Position numbers and translations under genes: made by a program. A stretch of DNA of 64,000 nt, taken from contig NZ_JAIRDQ010000001.1 of the NCBI RefSeq assembly GCF_021458635.1, positions 992,001 to 1,056,000 on the forward strand. The letters run 5' to 3'. The notes under the pieces are model-generated. The model ran no database searches, was not told where the DNA came from, and saw only the letters and a program-made list of their open reading frames with translations. This DNA comes from Bradyrhizobium monzae. Its GTDB lineage: Bacteria > Pseudomonadota > Alphaproteobacteria > Rhizobiales > Xanthobacteraceae. Below, piece by piece: positions 16,088-23,961 of this stretch. Positions within the stretch are counted from its first letter, which is position 1. Each line of letters begins with the position of its first letter.

Positions 16088-17082
16088 CGCCGCGCCTTTC
16101 CGATGCCAAGCGTGTCGAGCAGCGTGCCCCAGATCCCCTTGGGCAGGAACAGCACGAACAGCACGAAGATCGCGCCGACAAAGATCTGCCAGTGCGGCGT
16201 CCAGACCGAGATGACGTCCTCCAGGATCAGGAACGTGGCGGCGCCGACGAAGGGCCCGAAGAAGCTGCGGGCGCCGCCAAGCAGTACCATCATCACGATC
16301 ATGCCTGACGTCTGGTAGTGCAGAATATCCAGCGGCACGATCGACAGATGCAACGCCAGCATGCAGCCGCCGAGCGAGGAGATCGCGCCCGACAACATGA
16401 ACACGATCAGCTTGCTACGCTCGACATTGTAGCCACAGGCCCGCGCCCGCTGCTCGTTCTCCCGGATCGCCTCGATCACCGCGCCGAACGGCGAGTTCAG
16501 GATTCGTGACTGGAACCACATGGCCAAAGCGGCGAGTGCCATCAGCACGTAATATTTGTTGACGGGATCGAGGAAGTTGACCGAGAGGCCGAACAGGCTG
16601 ATGCGGTCGACGGTGAAGCCGCGCAGGCCGTTCTCGCCGCCGGTGAAGGACGAGGCCTGCAGCGCTACGTAATAGACGAGCTGCGCCAGCGCGAGCGTGA
16701 CCATAGCGAAATAGATGCCACGGGTGCGCGTCGAGACGATTCCGATTGCGGCGGCAAGGCAAGTGCTGAGCAGCACCGCAATCGCGACCGCCAGGAACCA
16801 GGGCACGCCATAGCGGCCGATCGCGATCCCCGTGAAATAGGCACCGGCGCCGAAAAAAGCGGCCTGGCCGAACGACAACAGCCCCGTGTAGCCGAACAGC
16901 AGATTATAGCCCATCACCACGACGCCGTAGATCAGGACGTTCACAGCCAGCGCCTGCGACGGCAGCAGCCATGGCAGCACCGCCAGCACCGCGACCGACA
17001 TCAGCACGCGCTGCTCGAGAAGCCAGCTGAGGCTGCCGGACGCAGGTTTGGCGACCGCCTCGCCGCTCGATGGTGAAGTCAC
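16084..17082 (-). CDS. livM: Branched-chain-type ABC transporter permease (LivM)
   Basis: This 332-residue permease starts at GTG 17082, which overlaps the livH stop codon (GTGA). About nine to ten hydrophobic helices are visible. Family motifs include GYNLLFGYTGLLSFGQAAFFGAGAY and the EAA-like loop AIRENEQRARACGYNVERSKLIVF. It forms the inner-membrane channel with LivH. Confidence 0.93.
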   Translation of the reverse strand: MTSPSSGEAVAKPASGSLSWLLEQRVLMSVAVLAVLPWLLPSQALAVNVLIYGVVVMGYNLLFGYTGLLSFGQAAFFGAGAYFTGIAIGRYGVPWFLAVAIAVLLSTCLAAAIGIVSTRTRGIYFAMVTLALAQLVYYVALQASSFTGGENGLRGFTVDRISLFGLSVNFLDPVNKYYVLMALAALAMWFQSRILNSPFGAVIEAIRENEQRARACGYNVERSKLIVFMLSGAISSLGGCMLALHLSIVPLDILHYQTSGMIVMMVLLGGARSFFGPFVGAATFLILEDVISVWTPHWQIFVGAIFVLFVLFLPKGIWGTLLDTLGIGKARR

Positions 17083-17954
17083 GCGGTCCTCCCTCTCACG
17101 CCGAACAGGCCTTGCGGGCGGATCAGCAGAACCACGGCCATCAGAGCGAACATGACGATGGTCGCCATTTCCGGCGCGAACAGCGCGACCAGGCTGATGG
17201 AAACGCCCACCATGAGACCGGCGACGACGGCACCTACGATCGAGCCGAGGCCACCGATCACGGTCACCACAAAGGCCTCCGCCAGCACCAGCGAGCCCAT
17301 TTCCGGATTGACGCTGCGCATGGGACCCGCGAGCACGCCGCCGAGCGCGGCGAGCCCGACGCCGAGGCCGAAGATCGCAAGCCAGACCCTGCCGATATCC
17401 ACACCAAGCACCTGCATGATCACAGGATCGCGGGCGCCGGCGCGCACGATCAGCCCGATGCGGGTCTTCTCCAGCGTCAGCCACAGCACCAGCAGCACCA
17501 CCGCCACCAGCGCGATGACGAACAGGCGGTAGCGCGGGAAGAAGCCGATGCCGAGATCGAGCACGCCGACCAGCTGCGGCGGGGTCGGAAACGGGATGCC
17601 GTCGCTGCCGAACACGATGCGCACGCCCTCGACCAGGATGTAGCTGAGGCCGAAGGTCAGCAGCAGCGGATCGTCGATCGAGCGCCCATAAAGCCTGCGG
17701 ATCAGGACAAACTCGATCAGCATGCCGAAGACGCCGATCAGGATGGGTGCCAGCAGCAATCCCCACCAGAAGCTGCCGGTGAGGGAAGCCACATAAAGCC
17801 CCGCATAGGCCCCGATCATGAACAGCGCGCCGTGGGCGAAATTGACCACTCCGAGCATGCCGAACACGATCGTCAATCCAAGCGCAGTGATCACCAGGAC
17901 CGCCCCAAGGGCGATCCCGGAAAGAAGCTGCATGATGATCAGCGACAGGTCCAT
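17079..17954 (-). CDS. livH: Branched-chain-type ABC transporter permease (LivH)
   Basis: This 291-residue inner-membrane permease contains the LivH motifs LTIVFGMLGVVNFAHGALFMIGAY and RAGARDPVIMQVLGVDIGRV, and ends with LIRPQGLFG. It follows the binding-protein gene after 12 bases and is coupled to livM by a GTGA overlap. Confidence 0.94.
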   Translation of the reverse strand: MDLSLIIMQLLSGIALGAVLVITALGLTIVFGMLGVVNFAHGALFMIGAYAGLYVASLTGSFWWGLLLAPILIGVFGMLIEFVLIRRLYGRSIDDPLLLTFGLSYILVEGVRIVFGSDGIPFPTPPQLVGVLDLGIGFFPRYRLFVIALVAVVLLVLWLTLEKTRIGLIVRAGARDPVIMQVLGVDIGRVWLAIFGLGVGLAALGGVLAGPMRSVNPEMGSLVLAEAFVVTVIGGLGSIVGAVVAGLMVGVSISLVALFAPEMATIVMFALMAVVLLIRPQGLFGVRGRTA

Positions 17955-17966
17955 CGTGACAGCGCT

Positions 17967-19208
17967 TTAAGTCGCGTGGCCGAGCTCGCTGCAGCTGCGC
18001 AGCATCTCGTCCGAGCCCGAATCGTTGGCGACGATCGCGAACAGATCGTTGTCGGTGGCCATGGCCGACTTCTTCTTAGACTCCAGCACCAGCACCGACT
18101 GCACCGATTGGTGGTCGCATTTGCGGAAATGCTGCGGACCCTTGGTCAAATCGTATTGCAGCTTCTCCAGGGCATCAACGACCTTGTCGGTCTCGGTGCC
18201 ACCCGCGGTCTGCATCGCGGCCAGCAGCGATCCGACGCCGGAATACCCGTAGGCGCCGTAGTCGGTCGGGATCGCGCCACCATTGGCGGCCTTGAACGCC
18301 GCGTTGAAATCGGCGGCCGTCTTGTTCTGCGTCTCCAGACCCCAATAGTAGTTGGCGCCGCCGACCACGCCCTCGAACACGTCGGGGCCGACCGCGAGGC
18401 GCTGGTTATGCAGAATGACGGGCACGACGATCTTCATCTGCTGCTTCACGCCGAAATCGACCGCCTGCTTGATCGCATTGGCCTGGTCGCGGCCGAAATT
18501 GGAGATGCAGAGCACGTCCGGCCGCATCGACATCAGGCGCGGCATGAAGGTGGAGTAATCGGCCGCGCCGAACGGATGCAAGATCTCGCCGACATTGTCG
18601 GCGCCGATCGCAGCCTGCGCGCGCTTGAAGCCGCGCAGCATTTCGTGGCCGTAGGCATAATCCGCGACGAGGTGGGCGACCTTCATGCCCTTCTTCAGGG
18701 TCTGCCGCGCCACGGCTGATGTCGTCATGTGGGGGTTCAGCGCCTCATGGAAGGTGTATTTGCTGAAATCCTTGGCCTCGTTGATGGTGTCGGACTGGCT
18801 GATCGACACGTAGATCACGCCGCGGGCGCGGGTGACTTCGTTCACCGCGAGCTGCACGGCACTGGAGAGCGCGCCAACCACAGCATGAACCTTGTCCTTC
18901 TCGATCAGCTCCAAGGTGCGGGTCGCGGCTTCGCCGGCATTGAGCTTGTCGTCGCGCACCAGGAGCTCGACCTTGCGGCCACCGATGCCGCCCTTGTCGT
19001 TGACGAGCTTGACCGCGAGCTCGGCGCATTTGACCTGATCGCGCGCTTCCGCAGCGAATGGGCCAGTCAGCGGGGTCGGAAAGCCGATGCGGATCGTCTC
19101 ATCCGCTGCGCGGCCGAGCCGCGGCATGGCGAGCATGGCCGCGCTGGCCGAGAGGCCGGCGAGTGCGGTGCGGCGGGTTAGTTTCGGGGTCGAACGGGAT
19201 TTGGGCAT
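17967..19208 (-). CDS. Branched-chain-type ABC substrate-binding protein
   Basis: This 413-residue periplasmic binding protein of the LivK/AmiC (Peripla_BP_6) family has a Tat-like signal TRRTALAGLSASAAMLAMP. The mature part begins ETIRIGFPTPLTGPFAAEA. Typical features are GGIGGRKVELLVRDD, VVGALSSAVQLAVNEV and YGYSGVGSLLAAMQ. The start has a strong GGAGGAA site. Such proteins often bind amides, aromatic acids or nitrogen heterocycles rather than leucine. Lying only 23 bases after the Moco-subunit gene, it probably imports the hydroxylase's substrate. The ligand cannot be read from the sequence. Confidence 0.93.
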   Translation of the reverse strand: MPKSRSTPKLTRRTALAGLSASAAMLAMPRLGRAADETIRIGFPTPLTGPFAAEARDQVKCAELAVKLVNDKGGIGGRKVELLVRDDKLNAGEAATRTLELIEKDKVHAVVGALSSAVQLAVNEVTRARGVIYVSISQSDTINEAKDFSKYTFHEALNPHMTTSAVARQTLKKGMKVAHLVADYAYGHEMLRGFKRAQAAIGADNVGEILHPFGAADYSTFMPRLMSMRPDVLCISNFGRDQANAIKQAVDFGVKQQMKIVVPVILHNQRLAVGPDVFEGVVGGANYYWGLETQNKTAADFNAAFKAANGGAIPTDYGAYGYSGVGSLLAAMQTAGGTETDKVVDALEKLQYDLTKGPQHFRKCDHQSVQSVLVLESKKKSAMATDNDLFAIVANDSGSDEMLRSCSELGHAT

Positions 19209-19231
19209 GATTTCCTCCAACTGTCTTTTTT

Positions 19232-21607
19232 CTAGAAGCGCTTCAGAGCGGTCAGGACTTTTATGGGCGTGATCGGAATAGAACTGATCGTGGCATCGAA
19301 CGGCGTGAGCGCATCGTTCACGGCGTTGAGCACGCAGGCGGACGCCGCTGCGGTACCAGCCTCGCCGACCCCCTTGGCGCCGAGTTCGGTGTCAGCGGTC
19401 GGCGTCTCGACATGCGCGATCATGATGTCCGGCATCTCCATCGGCATCGGCACGAGATAGTCGGCGAGCGAGCCGTTCATGAGCTGGCCGGTGTCGCTAT
19501 AGCGGCATTCTTCGAACAGAGCCGCCCCGAGCCCCTGCACGATGCCGCCGCGAAGCTGCTCATCCACCAGCATCGGATTGATGACGCGGCCGCAATCCTC
19601 GACGATGAAATGCTTCAGCATCTTGATGAAGCCGGTCTCGACATCGACCTCCAGCGAGCAGCCCTGGATGCCGTTGGTGAAGGCGAAGGGATAGCCCTGC
19701 GGCGCGAAGTGGTGGCTGACCGTGAGCTGCGGCTGCGTCCCCGGGGGCAGCGTGTCCGACCGAAAATAGGCGATGCGTGCGATCTCGGAGATCGGCAGGC
19801 GGTGCTGCCGGGTCGCCGCGTCGACGACCTGGCCGTCGATGATGTCGAGCGCAGACGGCTGGGCCTGGAGGATGAGCGCGGCGATCTCAAGAATGTTGCG
19901 CTTGAGCACGCGGGTTGCCTGGAGCGCGGTCTCGCCGCCGATGCCGGCACCACGACAAGCCCAGGTGGCGCCGCCATGCGGCGTAACTTCGGTATCGCCA
20001 GTGATGACCTTCACTTGGTCTTGCGCAATACCGAGCTGGTCGGCCACGATCTGGCTGATGATCGCCTCGGTGCCCTGCCCCTGCTCGGTGACGGAGATCA
20101 GGCAACGCACCTCGCCCGAGGGCGTCAGGCTGAGAGTCGCGCCATCCTGCGAGGAGATGCGGGCTCCGCCGACGCCATAGAAGGCCGGGCCCGGATTGGT
20201 GATCTCGATGAAGGTCGCAATCCCGATGCCGCGATAGACACCGCGCTTGCGCAAGTCGGCCTGTTCGGCACGCAGCGCGTCGTAGTCCATCATCTCGTGC
20301 AGGCGCTTTAGGCAGGCTTGATGCGACAGCGCCTCGAAGCGGTAGCCCGTCGGCGAAGTCTGCGGATAGGAATCGTCGGCGATCACGTTCTGCGCGCGGA
20401 TCGCGAAAGGATCGAGGCCGACCTTGGCAGCGGCCATGTCGACCAGCCGCTCGGTAACGGCGCAGGCGATGGGATGGCCAACGGCGCGGTATTGGCTGGT
20501 CTGCACCTTGTTCTGGAAAAGCACTTCCAGCGTGGCGCGATAGTTCTTGAAACGATATGGACCGCCCATCAGGCGAATGACCTGGTTGCCCTCGACCACG
20601 CTGGTGCGCGGATAGGTCGAGAATGCCCCGATCGCGGTCAGGTCCAGCACGTCCATCGCCAAAATCTCGCCCTTGGCATCGAGCGCCATGCGGGCGCGGA
20701 CGCGATGGTCGCGGGCGTGGATGTCGGAGATAAAGGACTCGATGCGGTCGGCGACGTATTTGACCGGACGGCCGAGCAGGATCGAGAGGCCGACCACCGC
20801 CATGTCCTCGTGATAGACATGCAGCTTCATCCCGAAGGAGCCGCCGATGTCGGTTGCGATCACGCGAACGCGGGCCTCGGGGATGCCGTAGTGACGCGAA
20901 TAGAGGTCCTGGAACTGATACGGCGTCTGCGTCGCATGATGCACGGTGAGCATGCCAGCGGACGGATCGTAATCGGCAACGATGGCGCGCGGCTCCAGCG
21001 TCACCGCGGTGTGGCGGCCGAAGGAGAATTCTTCCTCCACCACATGGGCGGCATTGGCGAACGCATCGTCGACAGTGCCGTTGTCGAGCTGGCTGCGGAA
21101 GCAGACGTTGCTGGCGCTGCCGGGATTGATCAGGGGACCGCCGGCTTGGCGCGCGGCATCGATGTCGACGATCAGCGGAAGATCTTCGTAGTCGATCGCG
21201 ATCAGCTCCAGCGCATCCTCGGCAATCGCCCGGCTCTCCGCAACGACGGCAACCACCGCCTGCCCGGCCCAGACCACGCGGTCCAGCGGCAGCGGCCATT
21301 GCGGCGTGGAGGTCATGCCCTTGAAGTGATCGAGCGTCCCTATCCAGGGCGTGCAGATCTTTGCGAGATCGGCCCCGGTCGCCACGAGATGCACGCCTTC
21401 GAGGGCGCGCGCTTCCTCGGTGTTGATCGCAACGATCCTCGCATGCGCATGTGGGCTGCGCAGGAACGCGGCGTAGAGCATGCGCGGCAGCTTGAGGTCG
21501 CTGATATAGCGTCCACGTCCAGCCAGCAGGCGCTTGGCGTTGGGCCGCGGCACCGAGCGACCGACATAGGAGTTGGGACGATCGAGCGAGGTCAGTGGCG
21601 CGCTCAT
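19232..21607 (-). CDS. Molybdenum hydroxylase large subunit (xanthine-dehydrogenase/CoxL family)
   Basis: This 791-residue Moco-binding subunit carries the family landmarks RLLAGRGRYISDLKLPRML, GGSFGMKLHVYHED, TEQGQGTEAIISQIVADQLG and, near the C-terminus, the catalytic-Glu motif GAKGVGEAGT. The active-site loop reads SQYRAVGHPIACAVTERLVD. It is neither AYxCSFR (form I CO dehydrogenase) nor AYRGAGR (form II), so this is not a CO dehydrogenase of form I and its substrate is a different small molecule. It is coupled by ATGA to the 2Fe-2S subunit gene. Confidence 0.92.
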   Translation of the reverse strand: MSAPLTSLDRPNSYVGRSVPRPNAKRLLAGRGRYISDLKLPRMLYAAFLRSPHAHARIVAINTEEARALEGVHLVATGADLAKICTPWIGTLDHFKGMTSTPQWPLPLDRVVWAGQAVVAVVAESRAIAEDALELIAIDYEDLPLIVDIDAARQAGGPLINPGSASNVCFRSQLDNGTVDDAFANAAHVVEEEFSFGRHTAVTLEPRAIVADYDPSAGMLTVHHATQTPYQFQDLYSRHYGIPEARVRVIATDIGGSFGMKLHVYHEDMAVVGLSILLGRPVKYVADRIESFISDIHARDHRVRARMALDAKGEILAMDVLDLTAIGAFSTYPRTSVVEGNQVIRLMGGPYRFKNYRATLEVLFQNKVQTSQYRAVGHPIACAVTERLVDMAAAKVGLDPFAIRAQNVIADDSYPQTSPTGYRFEALSHQACLKRLHEMMDYDALRAEQADLRKRGVYRGIGIATFIEITNPGPAFYGVGGARISSQDGATLSLTPSGEVRCLISVTEQGQGTEAIISQIVADQLGIAQDQVKVITGDTEVTPHGGATWACRGAGIGGETALQATRVLKRNILEIAALILQAQPSALDIIDGQVVDAATRQHRLPISEIARIAYFRSDTLPPGTQPQLTVSHHFAPQGYPFAFTNGIQGCSLEVDVETGFIKMLKHFIVEDCGRVINPMLVDEQLRGGIVQGLGAALFEECRYSDTGQLMNGSLADYLVPMPMEMPDIMIAHVETPTADTELGAKGVGEAGTAAASACVLNAVNDALTPFDATISSIPITPIKVLTALKRF

Positions 21608-22128
21608 GTCGTGCCCCCGGCTTCACTGCGCGCCTTGGCAACGGCGTCGATCGCATCGACGATCGCCTCGTAGCCGGTGCAACGGCAGTAATTGCCTGAC
21701 AGCGCGTCGCGGATGTCCTCGCGGCTCGGCCGCGCCACCTGCGAGAGCAGCTCCTGCGCGTTGACCAGCATGCCCGGCGTGCAGAAGCCACATTGCAGCG
21801 CGTTACGGCGGTGGAATTCGGCCTGAAGGTCGGCGATCACGCCGCTCTCCGTGAGGCCTTCGATGGTGTTGATCTCAGCGCCATCGGCTTGCACGGCGAA
21901 CATCAGGCAAGAATGGACGGCGCGGCCGTCGAGCTGCACGAGGCAGGCGCCGCAGGCACCCATCTCGCAGCCGGCATGGGTGCCCGTCAGCTCCAACGCG
22001 TTACGGAGGCAATCGACCAGCGTCTCGCGCGGCGCGACCTCGCAGGCGACCCTGCGGCCGTTGACGACAAAGCGGACCCGCACGGTCTCGTCGGCCCCAT
22101 CCAGCATGGACTCGTCGAAACCGCTCAT
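21604..22128 (-). CDS. Molybdenum hydroxylase [2Fe-2S] subunit
   Basis: This 174-residue subunit carries two 2Fe-2S clusters. The plant-type ferredoxin motif is GCEMGACGACLV with a further Cys in VHSCLMF; the second cluster uses CGFCTPGM and NYCRCTGYEAI. It passes electrons from Moco to the FAD subunit. Its start overlaps the FAD-subunit stop (ATGA). Confidence 0.95.
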   Translation of the reverse strand: MSGFDESMLDGADETVRVRFVVNGRRVACEVAPRETLVDCLRNALELTGTHAGCEMGACGACLVQLDGRAVHSCLMFAVQADGAEINTIEGLTESGVIADLQAEFHRRNALQCGFCTPGMLVNAQELLSQVARPSREDIRDALSGNYCRCTGYEAIVDAIDAVAKARSEAGGTT

Positions 22129-23006
22129 ACGCCCTCCTTCAGGCGTCCGAGCAGGCGACCCAGCAGCACGCGAGCGAGATGCAGCCGCATCGCCGGCGGC
22201 ACCTCATCGCTGTCAGGCGGTGCGAGATCGCCATCGAGCGCGGCTTGGGCGGCGGCGATGCGCTCCGCATCGAGGTTCGATCCGATCAGGGTGGCTTCTG
22301 CGCCCTTCACCCGCGTTGGCGTGTTGCCGACCGAGAAGAAGGAGATGCGGATGTCGTCGATGCGCTCGCCGGTGCAAGTGGCAAGCATGCCGCAGCCGAC
22401 CAGCGCGTAGTCGCCGCGCCGGCGCGTCAATTCGTCGAAAGCAAAGCGCTGGTCGGCCTTGAACAGCGGGACGTAAACCGCGGCGATCAGCTCACCCGGC
22501 TGCAGCGCCGTCTCGAACAGATCAAGAAAGAAGTCGTCGGCTTTGACGCGGCGAGTGCCAGTGGCGCCGGCGATCTCAATCTCCGCCTCGAGCGCCAGCG
22601 TCATCGCCGGAAACTCGGAGGCGGGATCGGCGAGCGCGACGCTGCCGCCAAAAGTGCCGCGATTGCGGATCGCGGGATGAGCGACGAAGGGAGCGGCCGC
22701 ATGCAGCAGCGGCGCGAATTCGGCAATCAGCGGCTCGCTCAGCATCTCGCAATGGCGCGTCAGTGCGCCGATGCGCAAATAGCCGCCCTCACGCCTGACG
22801 CCGCGCAACTCGTCGATGTGGGTGATGTCGATCAGGAGCCGCGGCGCCTGCAGCCGCAGCGACAGCGCCGGCACGAGGCTCTGGCCGCCGGCGATGAAGC
22901 GCACGTCGTCACCAGCGCGCGCATGAGCATCCAGCGCCTGGTCAATCGTGGCAGCACGAAAATAGCTGAAAGCCCTCGCCTTCACCGCCGCTTCCTCGAT
23001 ATCCAT
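22125..23006 (-). CDS. Molybdenum hydroxylase FAD-binding subunit
   Basis: This 293-residue subunit of the CoxM/XdhA-type FAD domain has the pyrophosphate-binding motif FIAGGQSLVP (about residue 38) and the second FAD motif GTFGGSVALADPASE. It hands electrons to an external acceptor. ATG 23006 was chosen because the family N-terminus begins just after it (FSYFRAATIDQALD); upstream in-frame sequence is the regulatory region. It is the promoter-proximal gene of the operon. Confidence 0.93.
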   Translation of the reverse strand: MDIEEAAVKARAFSYFRAATIDQALDAHARAGDDVRFIAGGQSLVPALSLRLQAPRLLIDITHIDELRGVRREGGYLRIGALTRHCEMLSEPLIAEFAPLLHAAAPFVAHPAIRNRGTFGGSVALADPASEFPAMTLALEAEIEIAGATGTRRVKADDFFLDLFETALQPGELIAAVYVPLFKADQRFAFDELTRRRGDYALVGCGMLATCTGERIDDIRISFFSVGNTPTRVKGAEATLIGSNLDAERIAAAQAALDGDLAPPDSDEVPPAMRLHLARVLLGRLLGRLKEGV

Positions 23007-23034
23007 CGGCTCATCAGCCGGGATGCCAGATTTG

Positions 23035-23048
23035 TAACCATCTGGTCT
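23035..23048. promoter_or_regulatory. Palindromic operator 1 (degenerate)
   Basis: TAACCATCTGGTCT is an imperfect copy of the palindrome at 23089-23102 (TGACCATTTGGTCA), 54 bases away or about five helical turns. It lies just upstream of the FAD-subunit start and probably overlaps that gene's promoter. Confidence 0.6.
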
Positions 23049-23088
23049 CAAAATCCTGACACGCCGCCAGGGAGCGGTCAACAGGAAA

Positions 23089-23102
23089 TGACCATTTGGT
23101 CA
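23089..23102. promoter_or_regulatory. Palindromic operator 2, RutR-like box
   Basis: TGACCATTTGGTCA has two perfect 6-bp arms around TT. It matches the TGACCA-NN-TGGTCA core known for the TetR-family regulator RutR. It sits in the divergent region between the hydroxylase operon and the tetR gene and is the likely binding site of that regulator. Confidence 0.7.
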
Positions 23103-23153
23103 CAAATGCACCTTTAGGCTAAGAAGGCGGACGAGATCGCGATTCACGGTAAA

Positions 23154-23858
23154 ATGGCGAAGAAGACGCAGAAGATTGCGAAACGACCGCGGCAGCGGAC
23201 CGAGACGCGTGAGACGTCCGCGCCAAAGCGCCGCAACATGCGCGCGCCCGACCGCGAGCGCGCGATCCTCGACGAGGCGATCCGCTTCTTTGCCGAGCGC
23301 GGCTTCGAGGGCCAGACCCGCGAACTGGCAAAACGCATGGGCATCACCCATTCGGCGATCTATCGCCACTTCCCGAGCAAGGAAGCGCTGATCGAGCGGG
23401 TCTATCAGGAGGTCTATCTCAGCCGCTGGTCCCCCGATTGGGGTCCGCTGATCCGCGACCGCTCACTCTCGCTGGAGGCGCGGTTGACGCGCTTCTATCT
23501 CGACTATGTCGAACGCGTGTTCGAATACAATTGGGTGCGGATCTTCGTATCGTCCGGCATGAAATCGTTCGGCATCACCGGCCGCTATCTCGACATCGTG
23601 CGTCGCGAGATCATCGAGCCCGCGGCGGCCGAGTTACGCCACGACTTGAAGCTGCCAGACGCGAAGGCTCATCCGCTCGGCGAACGCGAGACCGAGCTGT
23701 TCTGGGGCCTGCACGGCCGCATCTTCTATCTCGCGATCCGCAAATTCATCTACGAGACGCCGATCCCGTCCGATCTCGACGCGATCGTGCGCGACGCCGT
23801 CCAGACTTTCATGGACGGCGCGAAGACGACGATGCCGAAGCTCCTGGTGCGCGGCTAG
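23154..23858 (+). CDS. TetR-family regulator of the hydroxylase-importer operon
   Basis: This 234-residue protein has a basic N-terminal arm (residues 1-40), a TetR HTH at about residues 50-80 (ELAKRMGITHSAIYRHFPSKEALIERVY) and an unrecognised C-terminal ligand domain. It is divergent from the hydroxylase operon with two related palindromes between them, so it most likely represses that operon and itself. It does not resemble RutR closely in its ligand domain. The ribosome site is weak. Confidence 0.88.
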   Translation: MAKKTQKIAKRPRQRTETRETSAPKRRNMRAPDRERAILDEAIRFFAERGFEGQTRELAKRMGITHSAIYRHFPSKEALIERVYQEVYLSRWSPDWGPLIRDRSLSLEARLTRFYLDYVERVFEYNWVRIFVSSGMKSFGITGRYLDIVRREIIEPAAAELRHDLKLPDAKAHPLGERETELFWGLHGRIFYLAIRKFIYETPIPSDLDAIVRDAVQTFMDGAKTTMPKLLVRG

Positions 23859-23961
23859 AGCCGTTTCCGTTCCGATGGAATCGGAACGGGGCTCTAGTTT
23901 CTTGTTTTGACGCGTTTTCTTTACGCGAACTGGTATCCACTTCGCTCGAAAACGCTCTAGC
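23856..23961. repeat. Rhizobiales-type palindromic dispersed repeat
   Basis: The element begins at the tetR stop with TAGAGCC and ends with CGCTCTAG at the hutU stop. Internal arms are TTCCGTTCCGAT and ATCGGAACGG, giving a long hairpin, then AAACGCGTCAAAACAAG-like sequence on the minus strand and AGCGTTTTCGAGCGAAGTGG at the far end. I recall this as a highly repeated intergenic unit in Bradyrhizobium and relatives. Between two convergent genes it may also act as a two-way terminator. Confidence 0.7.

Noticed and set aside
17070..18719. 549-codon open frame on the plus strand opposite livH and the binding-protein gene
   Set aside because: It is antisense to two clear ABC genes, is rich in His/Gln/Asp/Arg, and arises from GC-rich codon bias.
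20318..21673. 451-codon plus-strand frame opposite the hydroxylase large-subunit gene
   Set aside because: Antisense shadow of a well-supported gene, without family resemblance.
19232..23006. Aerobic CO dehydrogenase (coxMSL)
   Set aside because: Subunit order fits, but the large-subunit loop YRAVGHP lacks the form I AYxCSFR motif, and the operon partner is an organic-solute importer.
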